This document shows positions 29,082 through 33,269 of a DNA stretch of 33,269 nt, piece after piece; position 1 is the first letter of the stretch; every line of letters starts with the position of its first letter. The position numbers were made by a program, and so were the translations under genes. The notes below the pieces were generated by a model, which saw nothing but the letters and a program-made list of their open reading frames with translations, made no database searches and was not told the origin of the DNA. This DNA is from Saprospiraceae bacterium (GTDB lineage: Bacteria; Bacteroidota; Bacteroidia; Chitinophagales; Saprospiraceae), in NCBI GenBank assembly GCA_022448945.1, contig JAKVCV010000004.1:120259-153527 (forward strand). The letters are read 5' to 3'.

Positions 29082-31487
29082 CTAGTCTTCCAACGGGATT
29101 TTTTTCATTCTTAGTGAATTATAAATCACAGAAACAGAGCTAAAACTCATAGCAGCAGCAGCAATCATAGGAGACAGTAATATATTGAAAAACGGATATA
29201 AAGCCCCTGCGGCAATGGGTAAACCTACAGTATTATATATAAAGGCAAAAAATAAATTTTGCCTAATATTTATCATTGTTTGTTCACCGATTTTCATTGT
29301 ATTTACAATGTCCATTAGATCGCTTTTAACCAAGGTCACATCTGAATTGTTAATAGCAACGTCTGTTCCTGCTGCCATTGCAATACCTATGTCTGCCTGT
29401 ACTAATGCAGGAGCATCATTAATGCCGTCACCTACCATGGCAACTATTTTGCCTTTTTTCTGAAGTTCAACGATCATATTTAACTTGTCTTCAGGCATAC
29501 AGTTTGCACTGAAGTTTTTAACATTCAATTGGCTGGCTACAGATTGTGCTGTGTATTCATTATCACCTGTCAACATAATGACCTCAAGACCTTGCTTTTG
29601 TAGTACTTCTATGGCTTTTTTACTATTATCCTTAATGGCATCATAAATAACAATATAACCTGCTATTTTGCCATCTATAGCAACATAAGATACTGTTTTA
29701 TCAGTTTGTTGAGCTGCTATAATTTTTTTCTGTATTTCAGTAGAGATTATTATATTAAAATCTGTCATTATTTTTTTATTTCCCACAACAATTTTTTTAT
29801 TATCTACTCTTCCAGTCACACCTTTACCTGCAATTGATTCAAACCCTATAACAGGAAGTAATTTCACATTATTCTTGTGAGCATATTCTACTGTAGTTTG
29901 AGCCAAAGGGTGTTCACTATTTTGATTTAATGAAGCAATATATTGAAGTAAGAGATTATTATTTATTTGTATCGAAACTATTTTTTTGACAGAAGGTTTC
30001 CCTTGCGTAAGTGTACCTGTCTTATCAGTTATCAGGATATCAATTTTGTTTAAATTCTCTAAAGCTTCAGCATCTCGTATTAAAATTCCATTCTGTGCAC
30101 CTTTTCCTATTCCTACCATGATGGACATAGGAGTAGCAAGGCCTAAAGCACAGGGGCATGCTATGATGAGTACGGAAATGGCATTTGCAAATGCATATAC
30201 TATTTTAGGTTCAGGGCCAAAGGAATACCAAAAAGTAAAAGTAATTAGTGAAATCAAAATTACAATTGGCACAAAATATTTAGAGATTTTATCAACTACT
30301 TTTTGGATAGGAGCTCTTGACCTACTCGCATCATTAACCATTTTAATAATTTGTGCGAGCAAGGTTTCAGAACCAATTTTTTTTGCTTCCATCACAAATG
30401 ATCTGTTAGTGTTTAAAGTGCCGGCACTTACTTTGTCACCAATGATTTTATCTACAGGCATTGATTCACCTGTTATCATTGACTCATCTATATTGCAATT
30501 TCCTTCTAAAATTATTCCGTCTACAGGTATTTTGTCTCCAGGTTTTACACGTAATTTATTTCCTTTTTTAATATTTTCAACATCTATTAATGTGTCTGCA
30601 TTGTTTTCATTTATTAGGTTGGCCTTTGTTGGAGTAAGTTCCAACAATGCTTTGATAGCACCACTGGTTTTACTATGTGCTCTTGCTTCTAGTATCTGAC
30701 CCATTAGAACAAATGTTAGAATTACAGATGTTGCCTCAAAATAGACAAATACATTCCCACTTTCTGTTTTAAATTGTTCTGGAAAAATATTAGGGAAAAA
30801 TAGTCCAAAAACACTAAATATAAAAGCTGTTCCTGCACCTAATCCAACTAATGTAAACATGTTTAGATTCCATGTTATAATCGATTTCCATGCTTTTTCA
30901 AATAATATCAGGCAAGCATAAAACACGATGGGAAGTGATAAAGTAAACTGGATCCAATTCCATTGTAATTGGGAAAGAACATTGGTCAGTGGGTTTTTCT
31001 CAAACATGTCGGCCATTGCAATAATAAAAATAGGAATCGTAAAAACAATAGCAATTTTTAATTTGTTAATTAATTCCTGATGTATTTTAATTTCTTCGTT
31101 ATTAGACGGATATGTTCCTAACAAATCCATTCCGCATACTGGGCAAGCACAATTTTTTTTATAGGTTTTTTCCCCTTCACAATACATTGGGCAATAAAAA
31201 ACACTATTGGAATTGTAAGCTTTCGCAGAAGCATTTTTTTGAGGTGATGGATTCTTTGTTGTTTGATAGTTTTTGGGAGGAATAGATATCTTGTAATGAA
31301 GGCCCTTGTTGTCTAGTGCTTGTTGAAGCTCTAAAATCGATATTGAACCTGTAGTTGTAATAACAACTTCTGATAGTTCAATATTAGCGATAGCAGAGGA
31401 AACAGCTTCATGTATTTTTAAAGCATTTTCAGCATTTTTTTTACAGCCATTACAGCTCATACCTGTTAACCTATAAGTGTTTTTCAC
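29082..31487 (-). CDS. copA: Cu(I)-type heavy-metal translocating P-type ATPase (CopA-like)
   Basis: A P1B-1 ATPase of about 801 residues exports Cu(I), possibly Ag(I), across the inner membrane. I chose the GTG at 31487, giving V/M-KNTYRLTGMSCNGC, the usual first residues of an HMA domain. A TTG two codons earlier (31493) is the alternative. Domains in order: HMA with GMSCNGC; a second metal-binding segment (about 98-125) with YCPMYCEG and CPVCGMDL; membrane helices; actuator with TGES; the ion-binding CPC (about 446-448 counted from the TTG); phosphorylation site DKTGT (Asp about 490); SEHPLA; GDGINDAPAL; and C-terminal YNTVGLP and MSFSSVSVIYNS. The CPC, YN and MxxSS set identifies the Cu(I) subgroup. 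All catalytic residues are intact. No CopZ or regulator gene is adjacent. Confidence 0.95.
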   Translation of the reverse strand: MKNTYRLTGMSCNGCKKNAENALKIHEAVSSAIANIELSEVVITTTGSISILELQQALDNKGLHYKISIPPKNYQTTKNPSPQKNASAKAYNSNSVFYCPMYCEGEKTYKKNCACPVCGMDLLGTYPSNNEEIKIHQELINKLKIAIVFTIPIFIIAMADMFEKNPLTNVLSQLQWNWIQFTLSLPIVFYACLILFEKAWKSIITWNLNMFTLVGLGAGTAFIFSVFGLFFPNIFPEQFKTESGNVFVYFEATSVILTFVLMGQILEARAHSKTSGAIKALLELTPTKANLINENNADTLIDVENIKKGNKLRVKPGDKIPVDGIILEGNCNIDESMITGESMPVDKIIGDKVSAGTLNTNRSFVMEAKKIGSETLLAQIIKMVNDASRSRAPIQKVVDKISKYFVPIVILISLITFTFWYSFGPEPKIVYAFANAISVLIIACPCALGLATPMSIMVGIGKGAQNGILIRDAEALENLNKIDILITDKTGTLTQGKPSVKKIVSIQINNNLLLQYIASLNQNSEHPLAQTTVEYAHKNNVKLLPVIGFESIAGKGVTGRVDNKKIVVGNKKIMTDFNIIISTEIQKKIIAAQQTDKTVSYVAIDGKIAGYIVIYDAIKDNSKKAIEVLQKQGLEVIMLTGDNEYTAQSVASQLNVKNFSANCMPEDKLNMIVELQKKGKIVAMVGDGINDAPALVQADIGIAMAAGTDVAINNSDVTLVKSDLMDIVNTMKIGEQTMINIRQNLFFAFIYNTVGLPIAAGALYPFFNILLSPMIAAAAMSFSSVSVIYNSLRMKKIPLED

Positions 31488-32007
31488 GACCAAACTGTTT
31501 AATTATTAATTGTATAAATATAAGGTATAAGGATTGTTTTTTCCAATAAAACGTTTATAGTATCCTATAATAATGCCACTAATTATTTACTTATTTATCT
31601 TCTAGGTTTATCTGATGAAATTTTTAATTAAAGCACCATTTCCTTTTTTAGAACTCTGGAACCAGACGGATTGAATTATTACTACTATTGTTTATTTTTT
31701 AATGATTGTGTCATTAGATGTTTGAACATTTTTATCGAATATTAGGTAATTGCCAATTTTGTATTTATTAGCATTTTCAACTTGATTCTTTTATCTTTTA
31801 TGTTTTAATTGAAAGGTGTTCACAAAAATAATAATCGGCACAAAAACTTTTTTTTATTTATTTTTTGTCCAATAATTGGATTTTTTCCAGATTATGGAAA
31901 TGGTTAAAACTCTAATCACCTGTAATTCAGTAATTTATATTTTGGATTGCTTTTTGTATTTATGAGTGCGTATTATATAACTTATATCACATAAAACACT
32001 TTAAACC
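31488..32007. other. AT-rich intergenic region between divergent genes
   Basis: About 520 bp without a gene-like frame, with long T-runs (for example near 31850). It should hold the promoters of the ATPase (minus strand) and of the secreted repeat protein (plus strand). I see a candidate for the first and no convincing TAnnTTTG for the second. No RNA gene or strong hairpin was noticed. Confidence 0.6.
31515..31546 (-). promoter_or_regulatory. Candidate Bacteroidota promoter for the copper ATPase gene
   Basis: Read on the minus strand: TTG (31546-31544), 21 nt, then TATATTTA (31522-31515), differing from TAnnTTTG only at the last base. It lies about 27 bp before the chosen start. No copper-regulator operator was recognised. 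Confidence 0.3.
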
Positions 32008-33269
32008 ATGAAAAAAGCAATAAAAATTCTTTCTATTCTTTCAGTCTTTCATTTTTCTCTTATAGCTCAAAGTCCAACAGTTCGTCTAGAGGTGTCGCAA
32101 GCTTCAAATGCTATAAGTACTTTAGTGAATTTTGCTGATCCTCTTTTTCCTGGTGCGCAAGCTGTTACTATGGGATTTGATAGTTGGTATGATGCACAAT
32201 ATTTAGATGGCTTTTCTGGATGGCAATTTGGACAAGTTCTTAGCGATGGTACAGAATTAAACGCTAATTCTATACCAACTGCATTACTTTCCGGTTCCAG
32301 TACAATCACAATACCTTTGTTTTTTGAAACTACGTTTTCTGCTAGTTTCACGCTGACATTAGCTGAATTTTCTAATATGCCTAGTGGATGGGGAGCTTTT
32401 TTACAAGATGCCCAAACGGGATCTACACATGATCTTTCTACTGGCAACTATTCTTTTTCTGGTAATACAGGTACTTCATTTACTAGATTTACGCTTACTA
32501 TCGAAAACAGTGGTGGAGGGTGTACCCAGCCAGCTGCACCGACAGTTGCATGTTACGAGACTGCTACATGGAATGCAACAACCTGTGCATATGATGTAAC
32601 AGGAACACAGCCAACAGCACCGACAGGTTTAGCGTGTTATGAGACATCATCATTTAATACAAGTACATGTTCATGGGATGTATCAGGTACTCAGCCAACA
32701 GCACCGACAGTTGCATGTTATGAGACTGCTACATGGAATGGATCAACCTGTTCATATGATGTATCAGGTACTCAGCCAGTTGCACCGACAGGTTTAGCGT
32801 GTTATGAGACATCGTCATTTAATAATGGTACATGTTCATGGGATGTATCAGGTACTCAGCCAACAGCACCGACAGTTGCATGTTATGAGACTGCTACGTG
32901 GAATGGATCAACCTGTTCGTATGATGTATCAGGTACTCAGCCAACAGCACCGACTATTGCATGTTATGAGACATCATCATTTAATACAGGAACATGTTCA
33001 TGGGATGTATCCGGAACACAGCCAGCTGCACCGACAGGTTTAGCGTGTTATGAGACATCATCATTTAATACAAGTACATGTTCATGGGATGTATCAGGTA
33101 CTCAGCCAACAGCACCGACTATTGCATGTTATGAGACATCATCATTTAATACAGGAACATGTTCATGGGATGTATCCGGAACACAGCCAGCTGCACCGAC
33201 AGGTTTAGCGTGTTATGAGACATCATCATTTAATACAAGTACATGTTCATGGGATGTATCAGGAACTCA
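32008..33269 (+). CDS. Secreted Cys-repeat protein (3' partial)
   Basis: The ATG at 32008 opens MKKAIKILSILSVFHFSLIAQS, a clear signal peptide, and the frame stays open to the window end (at least 420 residues). Residues about 22-170 form a beta-rich domain (SPTVRLEVSQASNA, LDGFSGWQFGQVLSDGTELN, FTLTLAEFSNMPSGWGAFLQDAQTGSTHDLSTGNYSF, RFTLTIENS). This resembles a beta-sandwich common at the ends of Bacteroidota T9SS cargo, recalled by pattern only. From residue about 172 it is a tandem array of two-cysteine repeats (CYETSSFNTSTCSWDVSGTQPTAP). Exported for certain; type IX export is an inference because the C-terminus is not in the window. Function unknown. It is divergent from the ATPase across the 520-bp gap. 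Confidence 0.88.
   Translation, partial: MKKAIKILSILSVFHFSLIAQSPTVRLEVSQASNAISTLVNFADPLFPGAQAVTMGFDSWYDAQYLDGFSGWQFGQVLSDGTELNANSIPTALLSGSSTITIPLFFETTFSASFTLTLAEFSNMPSGWGAFLQDAQTGSTHDLSTGNYSFSGNTGTSFTRFTLTIENSGGGCTQPAAPTVACYETATWNATTCAYDVTGTQPTAPTGLACYETSSFNTSTCSWDVSGTQPTAPTVACYETATWNGSTCSYDVSGTQPVAPTGLACYETSSFNNGTCSWDVSGTQPTAPTVACYETATWNGSTCSYDVSGTQPTAPTIACYETSSFNTGTCSWDVSGTQPAAPTGLACYETSSFNTSTCSWDVSGTQPTAPTIACYETSSFNTGTCSWDVSGTQPAAPTGLACYETSSFNTSTCSWDVSGT
32521..33269 (+). repeat. Two-flavour 81/84-bp coding repeats, 165-bp higher-order unit
   Basis: Nine CYET units start at 32551, 32635, 32716, 32800, 32881, 32962, 33046, 33127 and 33211. Spacings are 84, 81, 84, 81, 81, 84, 81 and 84. 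The 81-bp intervals follow flavours lacking the extra Gly-Leu (TVACYETATWNGSTCSYDV and TIACYETSSFNTGTC); the GLACYETSSFNTSTCSWDV flavour adds one codon. Each unit has a C-x10-C pair. Units 6-7 and 8-9 are an almost exact 165-bp duplication. The array continues past the window. Confidence 0.92.

Noticed and set aside
29986-30699. 237-codon open frame on the + strand opposite the copper ATPase
   Set aside because: It is the antisense of conserved ATPase motifs; the minus-strand protein is unmistakable and the + strand product matches nothing.
31700-32007. TAnnTTTG promoter for the secreted repeat protein
   Set aside because: Several TTTTG strings occur, but the TA is out of register by one base or the -33 TTG is missing.
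32067-32447. 126-codon open frame on the minus strand at the start of the secreted repeat protein
   Set aside because: It is antisense to a signal-peptide-bearing protein that continues to the window end.
32551-33269. CRISPR-like regularly spaced repeats
   Set aside because: The period is 81/84 bp in frame, there are no unique spacers, and the units translate into a Cys-containing protein repeat.

Overview
The window looks like a Bacteroidota (Flavobacteriales-like) chromosome segment. It is AT-rich apart from one glycine-rich stretch. It encodes type IX secretion system (T9SS) cargo with type B (CHU_C, gliding-motility-associated) C-terminal sorting domains and a PorP/SprF family protein. 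No Shine-Dalgarno sites were noticed at the starts examined, and two candidate promoters fit the Bacteroidota TTG-N20-TAnnTTTG pattern. I saw no tRNA, rRNA, insertion sequence, phage gene or CRISPR array.

Left and centre (1-27974, all + strand): a four-gene surface module. It runs giant adhesin 1 (5' end outside the window, at least 3376 residues), a PorP/SprF-like outer-membrane protein, a PorE-like TPR/beta-propeller/carboxypeptidase-regulatory/OmpA lipoprotein-like anchor, and giant adhesin 2 (4738 residues). Both giants end in the same array of Ig-like modules: ten A-B-C triads plus an A-C pair (32 modules), three D modules, one cadherin-like module and a type B sorting domain. Corresponding positions match between the two genes, including rare length variants, so the whole array was built once and then duplicated with its gene. 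The N-terminal parts are unrelated. Giant 1 has GTYT-type repeats plus a 191-residue domain nested inside module A2. Giant 2 has a signal peptide, a DSFGDGW domain, fibronectin III, a beta-helix with a huge glycine-rich insert containing an ALK/LTK-type glycine-rich domain, a PKD-like region and five SprB repeats. By family precedent the giants are exported by the T9SS and held at the surface through the PorP/SprF-like protein, with the PorE-like protein linking the assembly to peptidoglycan.

Right (28036-31487, - strand): two metal-related membrane proteins, a TerC family protein and a Cu(I)-type P1B ATPase with an N-terminal HMA domain and a heavy-metal-binding zinc-ribbon-like segment. Each has a plausible Bacteroidota promoter. 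They converge on giant 2 across 61 bp.

Far right (32008-33269, + strand): the start of another secreted protein. It has a signal peptide, a beta-sandwich-like N-terminal region, and an array of 27/28-residue, two-cysteine repeats in two flavours that has recently grown by a 165-bp unit. The gene runs off the window. The 31488-32007 gap is AT-rich and holds only promoter-like sequence.
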